Both the position numbers and the translations under genes were made by a program. DNA of 64,000 nucleotides from Daldinia sp. FL1419 (taxonomy: Eukaryota > Ascomycota > Sordariomycetes > Xylariales > Hypoxylaceae). Location of the stretch: positions 310,001-374,000 of the forward strand of contig MU623343.1 of assembly GCA_025201765.1 (NCBI GenBank), written 5' to 3'. The notes below the pieces were generated by a model. The model made no database searches. It was not told the DNA's origin and saw only the letters and a program-made list of their open reading frames with translations. Numbering within the stretch: the stretch's first letter is position 1; every line of letters starts with the position of its first letter. Below, one piece after another: positions 23,006 through 35,100 of this stretch.

Positions 23006-24009
23006 ATGACGAAACGAAAAGCTATCCAGCTCGAGACCGCGCCAGGCGCTACAAGCTTAAGAAGGTCGACGCGTCGCAAACTAGCGACTTCAGGCTTGGC
23101 AACGACTCAAGCTCCTCGGAGCGCATCGACGGGAAAAAACGTAGCTCCGCCCTCGAAATCCAAGGAGAAAGTACCCAAGAAATTGACTGACCCTACGGGA
23201 TCTCCCGTAAGAATTTTTATTTTCCTGTAGCCGGTATCTTAAATGATCCTAAAACTGTCGTCGTAGGAAGATCCAAAACCAAAGAAGGCGAATAATACTA
23301 CACAACAAGGCATAGCCTCGGAACCTAAAAAATATGAGACGGTCGGCTCTTCAGAAAGGTCATATTGGCTTCTAAAAGCTGAGCCTGAGTCACGTTTCGA
23401 AAATGGCGTCGATGTCAAATTCTCCATCGACGATTTAGCGTCGCGAACAGAATCTGAGCCCTGGGATGGTAAGATTTCATTCGCAACAAGCTAGTCCTTA
23501 ACTCAAAACTAGCTCTCTGTTCTATATACGGTATCTAGACGCTTACAAAAATATCAGGAATTCGCAATTATGTCGCTCGGAATAACCTTCGGGCCATGAA
23601 GAAGGGCGATATAGCTTTCTTCTACCACTCGAATTGTAAAGAACCGGGTATCGTAGGCACGATGGAAATCGTGCAGGAACATTCCCCGGACTGTAAGTGC
23701 TCCCCATTCTGATCGCATCGATTCTCTCCTTACGGTATGCTAGTATCGGCACATGACCCCAAGGCACCATACTACGACGCTTCTTCCAAACCCGATAACC
23801 CAAAATGGAGCGTTGTTCACGTCAAGTTCCGCAGTAAGTTCAACAAGCAGATTGGGCTCAAGGAACTTCGCGAGATGGGCCAGCCGGGGCAGCCGCTTGA
23901 GAGTATGCAGATGCTAAAACAGAGCCGGCTAAGCGTAAGCCGTGTGAGCCCTTCTGAATTTGAGTATTTGATCGAAGTAGTAAAGCAGCGAGGCGGCGAG
24001 ACTCAGTAA
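23006..24009 (+). CDS. EVE-domain (thymocyte nuclear protein 1-like) protein
   Basis: Four exons, 23006-23206, 23267-23468, 23558-23692 and 23744-24009, give 267 aa. The donors are GTAAGA, GTAAGA and GTAAGT. A basic, Ser/Thr-rich N terminus of about 100 residues (likely nuclear-targeting) precedes the EVE domain, which begins at SYWLLKAEPESR. It continues with FSIDDLA, PWDGIRNYVARNNLRAMKKG, AFFYHSNCKEPGIVG and ends with LKQSRLSVSRVSP. EVE domains belong to the PUA-like superfamily and bind modified bases in nucleic acids; family members are nuclear. The ligand of this protein cannot be told from sequence. It converges with UTP6, the two stops being only 49 bp apart. Confidence 0.9.
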
Positions 24010-24058
24010 AATCTCGCAAGGTATGAGGTAGAGAGAGTTCTGGGGTAATCCGATTTTA

Positions 24059-25279
24059 TTAAGCCTTGGGTAATGTCCGAAGGGTATGCTCGAAGACTAT
24101 TCGGATACCGGCATCGAGATCTTCGGAAGCTAGAATAGGCTCTATCCATAGTCTCACTTTCTCAGCTAGTTTTATCTTGTCAGCAGTAGTGGAGAGGGAT
24201 GACTTGAGGCGAGCCAGCGCTTCTCGTAGAGCTTTAGGATACGAAGGCGTATCTATGGCGACGTTGACCAATGGATGTCGGATATAGCAGAAGCACGTTG
24301 CGGGGTTGTTAGGATAAAGCTCAGTCATATTATCCAGTACGTGTTGGACGAGTCGGGCCTGAGCAGAGACGGCGTCGAAAGTGGCAAAGAGGTCGAAGAA
24401 TTGCTCCGCAACCGTAGGATTGAAGAAAGGTTGCTTCTTAGATATATCAAAGATGGCCAAGGGGATGGCTCCATCAAGCGCAGGGTTGCTCTCCGAGTTG
24501 CCCTCCAGTTTCTTCGCAGTGTCGTCGTCAATGGTGATCCTTCCGGCGACGTTTCCTGGGTCTGGAAAAACAAGTTCGCCATTCTCATCGAAATCTTCTT
24601 CCTCGCCACTTCCCTCTTCGGCAAATTTAATTTCATCGTCACTTTGTTCAGCTTGTTCCTGGATCGCTCTTTCGGTGCCGCCCTTCTTTCCCCTCCTAGC
24701 ATCCATCCGCTCCAACCACTCCATCTCGCATTTAGTATATTCGAGCCAGATAGTCGCATCTTTTGTGCAAAACCTAGTGCCGCGCATAAAGAAGTCCCTT
24801 GCCGCCTGCATGTCTCCGTTATTTGCTGATCTCCTACCCGCCATCACCCAGAGCTCTGGTTTTGCCGGGTGCATTCTTAATGCTCTGCTTATAATCTTCC
24901 GGTAGCGTTTGGTAGCTTTCATATCTCTCGCGTAGCTCAAGTATTCCTTCCAAAGTCCAACGTTTCCTGGATGTCTATTTACCGCCCGCTCTAGAATTCC
25001 GAAGACTCGACCCTGTCCTGTGTGTTTGGACGAGGTGCGGACTTGCAATCTGCGACATCGCTTCGCGCGCAGTGTCTCGAGAGACTTTTCCCAAGCGGCA
25101 TAGTTCAGCCAGTCGGTCGGTTTATTTCCAGGCGACAGTACAAGGTGCTCGAAGTCGGTACGCTTTCGTACTAGCGAACGGATTTCGTCGGGGGTGAATA
25201 TGCCCTTGGCTTCGAATTCGCGTAGCTGAGGAACAGCTTGCTCGAGGAAGAATCTAGCTTTCTCGGGGACGCCCGCCAT
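24059..25279 (-). CDS. utp6: U3 snoRNP component Utp6
   Basis: Single exon, 406 aa, starting at ATG 25279 (MAGVPEKARFFLEQAVPQL). The opening matches the Utp6 N-terminal domain, including FTPDEIRSLVRKRTDFEHLV. HAT-type half-TPR repeats follow, for example NVGLWKEYLSYARDM, PELWVMAGRRS and DATIWLEYTKCEMEWLERMD. Around residues 215-240 there is an acidic stretch (GSGEEEDFDENGE). Utp6 is part of the UTP-B subcomplex of the small-subunit processome, needed for 18S rRNA processing in the nucleolus. The length agrees with other fungal Utp6. It is transcribed divergently from CWH43 with 631 bp between start codons. Confidence 0.92.
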   Translation of the reverse strand: MAGVPEKARFFLEQAVPQLREFEAKGIFTPDEIRSLVRKRTDFEHLVLSPGNKPTDWLNYAAWEKSLETLRAKRCRRLQVRTSSKHTGQGRVFGILERAVNRHPGNVGLWKEYLSYARDMKATKRYRKIISRALRMHPAKPELWVMAGRRSANNGDMQAARDFFMRGTRFCTKDATIWLEYTKCEMEWLERMDARRGKKGGTERAIQEQAEQSDDEIKFAEEGSGEEEDFDENGELVFPDPGNVAGRITIDDDTAKKLEGNSESNPALDGAIPLAIFDISKKQPFFNPTVAEQFFDLFATFDAVSAQARLVQHVLDNMTELYPNNPATCFCYIRHPLVNVAIDTPSYPKALREALARLKSSLSTTADKIKLAEKVRLWIEPILASEDLDAGIRIVFEHTLRTLPKA

Positions 25280-25910
25280 TTCAATCACCTATATATTAGA
25301 CTAAAGTCAAAGAATTGATAGGCGGGAGGCGAGTTGGTTTGTGAGATGATCAGATTAGAGAATGGGTAAGCTCAGCGCAAAGTCCAGCAGTTTGGAAAAG
25401 TTTCAAGAGACTAAATAGAATTATAGTGGACCCGACCGATAAGATAGGTACCCGCTCCAGAGCTAATTTATTAGTGGGCTGGTGGGATCTTGGAACTTGA
25501 ATATTCGGTCCTCCGGTACCTATGCACCAAAACCCTATTAAACTTAAAAGCTTGGGCCAAGTATGGCTGCGGTGACCCACACTTTTGTGCAAGACACACG
25601 CGACAGACATGGGTTTAACTTGGCTCATCGACCCACACAACGAGTTTAGCACCTGCAACCACCGAGGAATCCGGAGAAGAAAGAAGCGAATGAGAAGGTA
25701 ACTTTTAGAACAATTGGAGAAAACATTGACGCAACTTCCATCTTTTCTTTTTTCCAAACGTCTTTTTTTATCTTTCTTTTTTTTTTTGTTTACCTCCGAC
25801 GTTCGCTGCGTTTGTTCTTGTTGGTTTCAACCTTTTTTTTTCTTGTACCTAACTCAATTTCAACATTCGCGCAAAAGCTCGTTCAGCTTTCTGAACTGAG
25901 GAATGCGAAT
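25280..25910. promoter_or_regulatory. divergent promoter region of UTP6 and CWH43
   Basis: 631 bp between the two start codons. On the plus strand the CWH43-proximal side is markedly pyrimidine-rich (T tracts at 25765-25790 and 25830-25842), as is common just upstream of fungal transcription start sites. No clear TATA box was seen. Confidence 0.5.
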
Positions 25911-28900
25911 ATGTCGTCCAAGTACAAGGATAAAGATACCGGAACGACGGTTATCACCCTAAATGCGAAATGGGTATCTTGGGTTCATACTGTTGTCGCG
26001 TACGGTCGGTGAACCTATTCGCCCTTTGTAAAGGCGATTTCTCAGCTGATCCATGAGCTATAACAGCCGCTTTCTTAAGCGCCCTATCCGTGGGCATGTA
26101 TCTTCATTACCATAAGATAGTCAAGAACGAGTTCTACGGTTATCCCGACGAATGGTTTCCCTCTGTTTCTGCCACTATAGGCGATCGATATCCCGAACGA
26201 TCCTTCTTTATGGTCTTCATAGCCTTGACCTCGGGTCCTAGATTTGCGCTCGTCACTCTCTGGTACCTTCTTACTACGAAGCCCGGAAAAGCTCTTCCCA
26301 AGTTTATTGCTGGGGTGGGTATTTTCAGGACTCTTACTTGTGGGGGTTGGACCTATGTGACTTCGACAGACGATCATGATTGGCACGACATCTTCATGAT
26401 TTCTTACCTGGTAGCTACTATCCCGTGGACTTTTGGCTGTATTGCCTTGAGCCCACCAAACCCGAGAGCTATCAAGTATCGAAAATATCTCGCAACGGCT
26501 TTCTTCGGCGCAATACCTCCAATGATCTACTTTTTTATTCAACATAAGATTCATCGGGTAGCAGGAGGTTAGTTCTCGTTAGCTTAAGCTTTAAATGGAG
26601 ACTTTGCTCACTACTTGTAGCCTATACCACTTATTCGTTCTTTGAGTGGTCCCTTATTTTATTTGATGTCGCTTTCGACGCTGTTACAGCTCTTGACTTC
26701 GATACCTTCGAGATTGTAGTGAGGGACGTAAAAGATTTGAGTAAGGGGTACGTACAAAGGCTCCCCAGGTAGACTTAGTATGATGTGCATACTCGCTTGG
26801 ACCAGATGCTGCACCCCCGTTCTGTTTTTCGCCTCGATATTTTATGCTTGTAGTGATCAGATTCGTCAAACTATTACGAACCTGCTAGCATAAGATCGAC
26901 TTATCTATCTCTACTCGCCTACCAGATGTCGTTATTACGCCAAGGTTGCTGTTGGCTATGTTTGCTTGTGGGACTTCCATGATAGGAACAGCTTGTCGCG
27001 AACAACGGCCCCAAAGAGTCGACCATATGAGTTTGATAATCAATTGTTTTACTAGAATCACCTTTTCTATGGTGGAGTCTTATATCAGCATACTCTGTAT
27101 TCATAACGTATCTATGTCCCTGACTAGCTGGGGGTGATAGCGGCATCTGTTCGGGCGAGTTTTGATGCGATCATGTGGTTGCTCCGGTATTACCATGTCC
27201 CTTTTTTCTGATCGGTTTCACAGGGTCAACGTATCGTCTCAACCGACCGCTGTCCTCGAGGAGGAAAAGGAGAAGATTACAGCTGGTGTTTTCGATGCTA
27301 AATTCTCTTGGTCAGAGTTATTCGACACTGCCGCTGAGGTGTATCATGGCTTTGTCTTCTGGTCAATGCTCACAAGCTTGGGCGTAGTCATTTGGTATTT
27401 CCCACTTTGGCACATGGGTATATCGGGCTACGAAGCGTTTGTTATGTCGACAATTTCACCCCTTCTACTAGGTGTTAAACCGTTCCGCGCGCTCGTTACT
27501 CAAAATTTACGAATTTGTCATCTCCTATCCCTCGCCGGACTTCTCGCGTGGCAAGTCAAAGACCCAGCCTACAGACTTTTCACTGTCGGCTTTGGCGTCG
27601 CTATGTCTTGCTTGGCATGGGCAGCTAGCCTATACTCTGAATCGGTTCATCCAGTCCGTCTTGAGTCGAGAATATTAGCTTGGGTAGTTGGTCTAGTAAT
27701 GTCCTCCGCCGTCAAATATACATGGCAAACTAACAATCCAATTTGGCCAATCATGCATGCAGCTAATGGTGGTTATAACGGAACTGGTTTGGTCTTGGCA
27801 GTATTCGCTGCGCTTCGGTTTACTCGTAGAGCGCCTCTTAATACCGGTGTAGCCGAAGACGATAAAGAGAATGGCTCGGCATTCCTAGCCGCCTTAGGCA
27901 TTGGCGGTCTCTTCTTTGGCTTGCATTCACTACTTTCTGATACTAGCACCATGATCCTTTGGGTATGGGATGGCTATCCAGTCCGAGGTCCCCTCTCTGT
28001 TCCCCATGGTTGGTTCACGGTAGTCGCGATGACAGCTGGATTGCTGACTGGAATTCGCTTACCGAGACTGGTTGGCAGTTGGTCGGTTTACGGCATTGGG
28101 TGCACCGGAGCGGCCATCCTTACTCTCTATCCCGGTTGGTTTGGCTATTTTGGTGGTCTCACTACCGCCTTTTACTTAACAGCCATCGCCTCTCCTTTCA
28201 TTACCGTAGCATCCAAGAAGAGCCCTGCTACCACGTTTGGATTTGGCTTCTTCCTATACAATCTTATGGTTCTATTCCATGTATGGGTGGTTGCTTACGC
28301 TTTCGTCCCTGGAGGACCTCTCGTCCGCGAACATACGGACTGGATAATGACGACAATGATGCTACTTATCGGTGCTGGTGTATTTAATATCACATCAATA
28401 CGGTCACGCCAACACAAAACACATGAGCAACCGTCTCGGCCACGACATCGCAAGTATCACACCTTAGCACTGAGCATCGTAAACCTTTTTTTCATTGCCG
28501 CCGCTTTCCGACGCTTTCCGACCAACGATTATAAGCCTTATCACGAAGACTCAAGACTCATCACTGCCGGGATTTGGACTATTCACTTTTCTCTTGACAA
28601 TGATATGTGGTCTTCCGAGTACCGCATGCGTGATTTAATTAAAGAATTAGAAATTGATGTTATTGGTCTACTAGAGTCAGACTTACAACGCATTATAATG
28701 GGCAATAGGGACACGACCCAATTTCTTGCCGAAGATCTGGGCATGTACGTCGACTACGGCCCTGGCCCGAACAAGCACACTTGGGGCGCTGCGCTCTTGT
28801 CGAAGTTCCCTATAGTAAATTCGACGCATCATCTACTCCCATCACCGGTGGGTGAGCTAGCTCCTGCTATTCATGCCACCCTTGACGCCTACGGTGAATT

Positions 28901-29399
28901 AGTAGACGTCTTTGTGTTCCATTCTGGTCAAGAAGAGGACCCGGAAGACCGTCGGCTCCAAACCGAATACCTTTCCAAACTTATGGGTTCATCACCTAGG
29001 CCGTCAATTCTCCTCTCCTACTTGGTAACCAAGCCTCTTCAGGGAAACTATAATACATACGTCTCTGATATTTCGGGGATGCACGACGTGGACCCACGTG
29101 ATTGGGATCGTTGGTGTGAATATATCTTGTACAAACGCTTGCAGAGAGTGGGTTATGCGAGGGTATCTCGAAGTACAATCACCGATACCGAACTACAGGT
29201 CGCGAAGTTTGTTGTTCCCAAGAGTGATGCCGAAAAGGCGCAGGTCACGGCTTTGGATGCCAGTTCAGAAAAAAGGAACCGTAGGGCTAAGGAGCACGAA
29301 GTTCCTGAAGGATGGAGATTCCCAGCCTTGTTCAGAGGGCAAGGCGTAAGAGGACACCGATATCACGTTTTCAATGAGCCACTGTATTATACGCCATAA
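25911..29399 (+). CDS. cwh43: Cwh43-like GPI-lipid remodelling protein
   Basis: Exons 25911-26004, 26067-26567, 26621-26747 and 27224-29399 give 965 aa, a normal size for Cwh43. The N-terminal part (exons 1-3) is the Frag1/DRAM/Sfk1 domain with about six membrane helices (YHKIVKNEFYGYPDEWFPS, SATIGDRYPERSFF). The middle carries a second multi-pass domain beginning GFVFWSMLTSLGVVIWYFP. The C-terminal third is a lumenal endonuclease/exonuclease/phosphatase-like domain (MRDLIKELEIDVIGLLESDL, DYGPGPNKHTWGAALLSKFP, VFVFHSGQEEDPEDR). In yeast Cwh43 replaces diacylglycerol by ceramide in GPI anchors. Intron 1 uses the unusual donor GTCGGT. Intron 3 is exceptionally long (476 nt) and could hide a small extra exon; joining exons 3 and 4 directly keeps phase. 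Confidence 0.9.
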
Positions 29400-31234
29400 A
29401 TGGATGGCTAGTCTATAAGCCGTAAGGGTATTAGGTTTTGAGGATATAGGGGGGCTTAGGGGGGGCTTAAGGGGGGTAAAGGATAAGGGGAATGTGCCAA
29501 TGCCATAATATGTAAGACCACCTGTGTTTAAAAGGGGGCATATTTAGACCTTAATTCTAATTCTTCGTTGCTTAGAGCTGAGGCATTTACACTAAAACAT
29601 GACTTCCTATAGTGATCTGATTTCAAGCTTTATTTTTCAACTCGCTTCTTCGTCTGAGCTCTAAGATTCTCTGGTCGAACGAGTTTCCCCACCCATTCGG
29701 CTTCAGGACAGAATTACCGCATAAGCCAAGGTATTCACTCCAAGTTCTCTACTCCGGGTACACAACTACTAGGCCCTTGAGTGGATTTCTTCAATACTTG
29801 CTTGCGGGTTTCCCAAGTAGGCCCGACTCTACTCCGTCGACCAGTTCTGTTTTATTTCTGAGCATTTTTTAGCCTCAGTAGTGAGTGACTCGTGTTCATT
29901 CTGATCCTTAAATCAAACCAAAGCACACGCCCAGAGTTAACTTAAAATCGACTCGACCGTACTAAAAGCTAGTTCCCGCGAAGTTAGATAATACCTATGG
30001 CAACCAAGACAACATTCAATGGTTAAACAGATTCGATAGGTTGAGAAGGTAAGCGCGCTGTCCGTGATGCATACCGAGGTACCTACATAACTGGCGGACT
30101 GGGCAAGCCATCTACTCCACCAAGAATGCCACCTACTATCTTTGTCGATCTTTTCCTGGACTGGCGCTTGTCGGTATTGCGCGTAAATGACTTGCAGCAG
30201 ATCGCGGATGAGTCTCGCCGTTGAGATTACGGTTGAAGATCGTCCATTCAGATTTTACATATATATCATAACGGTAATGCATAGGTAGGTAGAGATCGTC
30301 GAAAGGGAGAGGAATAGTCACGTGTGCATTAAGACATGTAAACAAACAAGTAAATATTGGATTAGATTTATTAGACTTCCTTATTATTATCCCAAACTAT
30401 ATGCAACTTTAGGCTCGAGGTGCAACAATCCTGCAGGTCAAGCCATAATTCAATTTTAAGTTCCTGGTTTTTGATCTTTGCTGCAAGGGGTTGTAACACT
30501 TCCGTATTAATGCTGTCACACTCGACGGTAAGAATTACGATTCAAGCCGAGCCTCTCACTACAACTTTACCCCTTAGTGTCTTATACAATGGCGTTTACT
30601 ACCTATGTACATGTCACCGGGAATACATGACTACATGACGGCTGACGAATATTTAAAATTTATGTCAGGTACACGTTGTAGATCCTACCAGCCATATGTT
30701 CCTGCAGCTCGACCCAGACCCGATAACTCAAATGCCATCCTACGTAGGTGGGTAGATAAGTCCCTCGGGCCTCCTTATATCTCCTAGGGCAGACAGGGGG
30801 GAGGAACTAACCGCGGCCGGTGACTTTTTCGTATTCATCCTGTAAGTAGAGTACGAACAATATTTAAGCTTGGCAATAGACTTGCATAGCACGGCCCAGC
30901 GCGCGAATCTTGAATAGGGGGGCAGACAGTGCGTGCAGCGCTTAGATGTTGCATCAAGTCAGAGAATAAAAGCCACATGAACCATAGCGGCACTGCGAAA
31001 ACATAGGTCATTAAACTTACATTGCGTTAAATCCACTTCGATACCGCACGCGCAAGCTGTTTACTCGGATATAAATAAGCCAGGCCTGACTTAAAGTAAG
31101 ACAAATCATTTGTTATTCAGCTAGCTATGCCATAGTTTCCCAAGATATTTACCAATCTTCCGCTGCGGTAATAATACAGGTTTACCAAGCACCAACTAAA
31201 GCTCAGTATATCATTACTAAATCAATACTCAGAT
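29400..31234. other. intergenic region with GH76 promoter
   Basis: About 1.8 kb. G-rich runs follow the CWH43 stop (29450-29480). No gene was found; frames at 30136-30787 are short and featureless. The right end is the promoter of the GH76 gene and includes a good TATA box. Confidence 0.55.
31070..31077 (+). promoter_or_regulatory. TATA box upstream of GH76 gene
   Basis: TATAAATA, 158 bp upstream of the start codon at 31235. This spacing is compatible with a transcription start some tens of bases further on. Secreted, regulated fungal enzymes often have such a box. Confidence 0.5.
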
Positions 31235-32344
31235 ATGGTGGCAATACGATCATGGGCGTCATGTGCCCTTTTATTTTTTGCCGCACCTTCCCGCGCTGCG
31301 GTGATAAGACGAGACACGGTGCCCTCAGGTGCAACCAAGGCGGCGGTGGATGCCATGATGGCGTTATATGACGAGAAGACAGGTCTCTGGGACCCCAACA
31401 ATCAAGGGTCGTCTTGGTGGCAGAGCGGTGTCGCTCTTTGGGCTCTCACGGAATACATGCTCAAGTCGGGGTCTAAGGAACACCTCCCCCAAGCGCTGAA
31501 TACGGTCAAAATCCAGCGAGCACCTCTCTCATGGTGGCCAGATGGAGATGGAGATTTTCGTGCTGACAGCACCGACGACACTGGCTGGTGGGCTCTCGCC
31601 ATGACCAGCCTCTACGAACTTACAGACGACGAAGAATACCTACGCATTGCCCAGGAAGACGAAATTTACATGTACAAGTACTGGAACACGACAACATGCT
31701 CGGGTGGACTGATCTGGAATATTCCAAACCGGACTTATCACAATGCTATCAGCAATGAGCTCTACCTGGAACTCACAGCCAAGCTTTACAACCTCATACC
31801 TGATGACCCGACATACCTAAGCCACAGCCTGCAGGAGTGGGAATGGTTCAAAAGCAGCGGCATGATCAACAGCGACAACCTGGTCAACGACGGCCTTACC
31901 GACGACGCAGCCTGCGTCAACAACAACGCACCAACATGGTCATACAACCAAGGCGTGATCCTCGGCGGCCTCGTCGAGCTCAGCAAAGCCACGGGAGACA
32001 GCTCGTACATCGACGAGGCGCGCAAGATCGCAGACGCGGCGATTAGCAGTTCGACACTCGTCCACGACGGGACTTTAACAGAGCCCTGCGGCGACGAGAC
32101 GGAGTGCGAGCCGAACGGGACCAACTTCAAGGGCATTTTCATCCGAGAACTAGCCAAGCTCAACGACGTGCTAGACGACCGCCCCTACGACTCGTTCATC
32201 CGGCAAAACGCCGTCACCGCGTACGCCAACGCGCGCAACGGCTCGGATTTCTACGGATTCAAGTGGCAGGGACCATACGACAACGTTACGATCGGGACGC
32301 AGGAGGCGGCGGTGCATCTTTTGATGGCGGCGTATCTATCGTGA
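31235..32344 (+). CDS. secreted GH76 alpha-1,6-mannanase
   Basis: Single exon, 369 aa. A signal peptide (residues 1-21, ending SRAA) is followed by a dibasic site IRR typical of Kex2 processing. The GH76 catalytic pair is the two aspartates D114-D115 in STDDTGWWA, and other family hallmarks are SWWQSGVALWALTEYM, WNTTTCSGGLIWN, THNAISNELYL-like YHNAISNELYL and WSYNQGVILGGL. Several N-glycosylation sequons are present. No C-terminal GPI-attachment signal is visible (the protein ends in LMAAYLS), so it is probably released rather than wall-bound like yeast Dfg5/Dcw1. It would cleave alpha-1,6-mannan backbones during cell-wall growth or in degrading other fungi. Codon third positions are noticeably G/C-richer in the second half than in neighbouring genes. 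Confidence 0.92.
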   Translation: MVAIRSWASCALLFFAAPSRAAVIRRDTVPSGATKAAVDAMMALYDEKTGLWDPNNQGSSWWQSGVALWALTEYMLKSGSKEHLPQALNTVKIQRAPLSWWPDGDGDFRADSTDDTGWWALAMTSLYELTDDEEYLRIAQEDEIYMYKYWNTTTCSGGLIWNIPNRTYHNAISNELYLELTAKLYNLIPDDPTYLSHSLQEWEWFKSSGMINSDNLVNDGLTDDAACVNNNAPTWSYNQGVILGGLVELSKATGDSSYIDEARKIADAAISSSTLVHDGTLTEPCGDETECEPNGTNFKGIFIRELAKLNDVLDDRPYDSFIRQNAVTAYANARNGSDFYGFKWQGPYDNVTIGTQEAAVHLLMAAYLS

Positions 32345-33072
32345 TTCGAGGGGACTTGGAGGAGGTTTTTTCTTTGGTTTTTTTTCTCCGTGATGGGCGG
32401 ACGTGACAGCGATCTTAGGCGGAGCGTACACTTTACATTGAGTCATGATACCAACGAGGAAATGAGACGTGGGGGATTTACCATAGAGGAGACACATGGA
32501 GGAGTTAATAGGTGCCGTCATCCCAAAGTTATTTTCAGCTGTGTCACCGCAAGTTCTTTCCAAGAAGTGAATAGGATGGCCTAGGATGGCCCGGTGGACC
32601 GTTTACAGCTAGTCATCAGCGCTTGTCTCCTCGACAATATAAAGCTTCACCATATACCGAGCGGATGAACTCTGTGACACTATTTAGACATATCCCTAAA
32701 GAGCACCAATAAGAGGGTAAATGGGCGGATTCCGTAGCTAATTATCCAAAGGGGGGCGATTTTGTGATAATGCTTTATTATCGCTATGCTATCAAGTATA
32801 TTCTAAGGGATGACAGTTGCTATTAAGGGGTATTACAAGTAAAATCGTAGGTAGGTCCTACGTAACCCTTCAGTTAATCGCAGCACATTAAATCAAGCGA
32901 TGAATCGTCTCAACGATCCCTTTTGATTGCTCATCAAGCTCCGTAGAGACAAAAGCTAGTTCTTCGTCGCTAGCTCATAAAGCTCATTGGCGTCCTTAAA
33001 GTATTCCGTGCCCATTATTAGTAGGTAATTATCCATCAGTTTACACTTATAGCACATTCGATTTTTCATCAG
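32345..33072. other. intergenic region between convergent genes
   Basis: About 0.7 kb between the 3' end of the GH76 gene and the 3' end of the ankyrin gene. It contains both terminators and no supported gene. Confidence 0.6.
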
Positions 33073-35100
33073 CTACCTAGCACGCTCCAGCATCGCCACC
33101 ATTTCGTGAAGCTCCGCAGACCGGGCGATGTCCAATGCAGTCTTCCCCGAGTTATTTTTTATCGTTAGATCCGCACCGTGTTTTAATAAAACTTCCACAT
33201 TCTCTCTAGAATCCCATTCCGCGCAGAGAAACAGAGCCGTAGGGTAGTCGTCGTAGTAAAAGTGGTTGACATCGGCTCCGTGCGATAGCATATAATCGGC
33301 TAGCTTCGTGTTTGAACACGCGTTCGCCCAAAGGAACGGGTCTCTTCCGTTATGACCTGGGATGTGCATATTGGCGCCGCTGTCTATTAGAACTTTGGCG
33401 GTTTCGAAATACTCTTCATCGCCTAGACCGCCTAGTATTGTACCTCCTAGAGATGTGTTAACGGTAGATTCTACAATAGTAGCTTAGCCATGTAACATAC
33501 CACCGATCGGGTAGATATAGTCCATATTAGCTCCACTTTCCACTAATATACGGGTTATTTCGACATCTCTTAATACTCTTGCAGCAACTTCCAGCGGAAC
33601 ATAGCCAGTGCCGATGAAGGTTGCTAGCCTCTGATGTGAACGTATGTTTTCGTCAAGCTTATCCTGCGTTTCCGGTGGTAGGTAGTCATCTTTGTCCGCA
33701 CCATGTTTTAGCAATAATCTTATGGCTTCCTTTTGCTGTTGCATCATTGCTTGGTATAAAGGAGGAAGACCTAACATAAGCTGGTTAGTTTCAAAATGGA
33801 AACCATACATCATCATCACTCACCATATTTATCCCTTGTATTTGGGTCAAATCCAGCCGAAAGAAGAATTTCTAGACTCTGGATGTCGCTGGTCTCAAGA
33901 ACTTTGTGAACAAGGTATGGCCCAGAGGCCGACTTGTTGAATTTTGGAGCTAGCGTTGTAAGTAAGGGCCTGATGCCGGGTATCTCTTCTATCCTCTGGA
34001 TTAAGGGGAAAATCATGTCTATGGATCCTGTAAGAGAGCATCCTCTTTGAACCAAAAGATGAGCAACGACCAATGCTTCAGACGTGAGGGCAATGTTTAA
34101 AGGAGAACGTAGTTGGTTGTCGCGCGCGTTGATATCAGCACCATGGTCGAGCAGAAGCTGAGCAATCTCCGCGTCATTATATATGGCGCAGTAATGAAGC
34201 ACGGTTTGTCCATCCGGCGTCCTCTCTGCTGTCGAATAGCCGCTTGAAATAAGTCGAATAATCGCGTCACCATTTCTCACTCTAACCGCTTCAAGTAGAG
34301 TAGTTGGTTCTGCCGAAAACGGGCTCAACATTACTTCGCTGGATGCCTGCGAATTGGACTGGTAATATAGCGGTGATGGAGATTTAGAGGATTGTGGTAA
34401 TTGATCAAAGTACCTGTTTAGAGGAAAGTCGGCGTCTGTTGACTGAGATATGGATTGGCGCCGCCCTCCGAAAGCCGAAACGCTTGCAACGTCGTCTTCC
34501 ATGCGTTTGCGAACTCTCCTTCCACTTTCTTGACTCCGGAGCTCCGTTGAAAGCTTTTCGTACACTTTGTTGACATCGCTCTTGATCTCATCTTGACCTT
34601 TTCCCTCAAGGAATCTGTGATTAGCTTAGTATAATTTGGACGATAGGCCAAGTGTAGTGAGGATCAAGGCTTGCGAACCCGTTTATTACTGATATCGTGA
34701 TGTTCAGACTTGTTTTGCCCTCTTGGAGTCTCTCCCTTAACGTTTTGATTTCGCCTTTCCGCATCACCCAACCCACCATCCTTATCGGACTTCTCCGGCC
34801 AGTTCCTTTAAGAGGTGCTATAAGTATATGGATTGACTGCATGCTATCTTGGCATAGGTTAATACACTCCTTTAAACTACTCTCTAGCGCCAGGTCCTCG
34901 GCTTTTAGATCGTATTTAGAGCAGATATCTTGAAGAGATCCGAGCACCGCAGAAAGATTCTGCACGTCGCGGCGAATATGGAGCATCTCTCGTGGTGCAT
35001 CGGCCATCTCCTGAATTAGTGAAATGAGTGTTCTCGCTGTAGATACGGCGAGTCCAGCAACGCCTATAACGCTGGCAGCCAGTGACAGCGGATCAGCCAT
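33073..35100 (-). CDS. ankyrin-repeat protein with fungal STAND-type N-terminal domain
   Basis: Exons 35100-34679, 34614-33824, 33770-33501 and 33446-33073 give 618 aa. The N terminus (MADPLSLAASVIGVAGLAV...) is the helical N-terminal domain found in fungal STAND/NLR-like and heterokaryon-incompatibility proteins, here about residues 1-140. A linker of about 120 residues follows, rich in Ser and basic residues (RRVRKRMEDD). At least eight ankyrin repeats come next, including DGQTVLHYCAIYNDAEIAQL, LLDHGADINARDNQLRSPL, LLLKHGADKDDY and VEVLLKHGADLTIKNNSGKT. No NACHT or NB-ARC nucleotide-binding domain lies between them, so this is a truncated NLR-like architecture. Intron 1 has a weak donor (GTTCGC) and is the least certain boundary. 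Roles in non-self recognition are inferred from related proteins; nothing specific can be stated. Confidence 0.8.

Noticed and set aside
24275..24905. Long plus-strand frames antisense to UTP6 (174-184 codons)
   Set aside because: They are shadows of the UTP6 exon; their composition follows from its codon bias.
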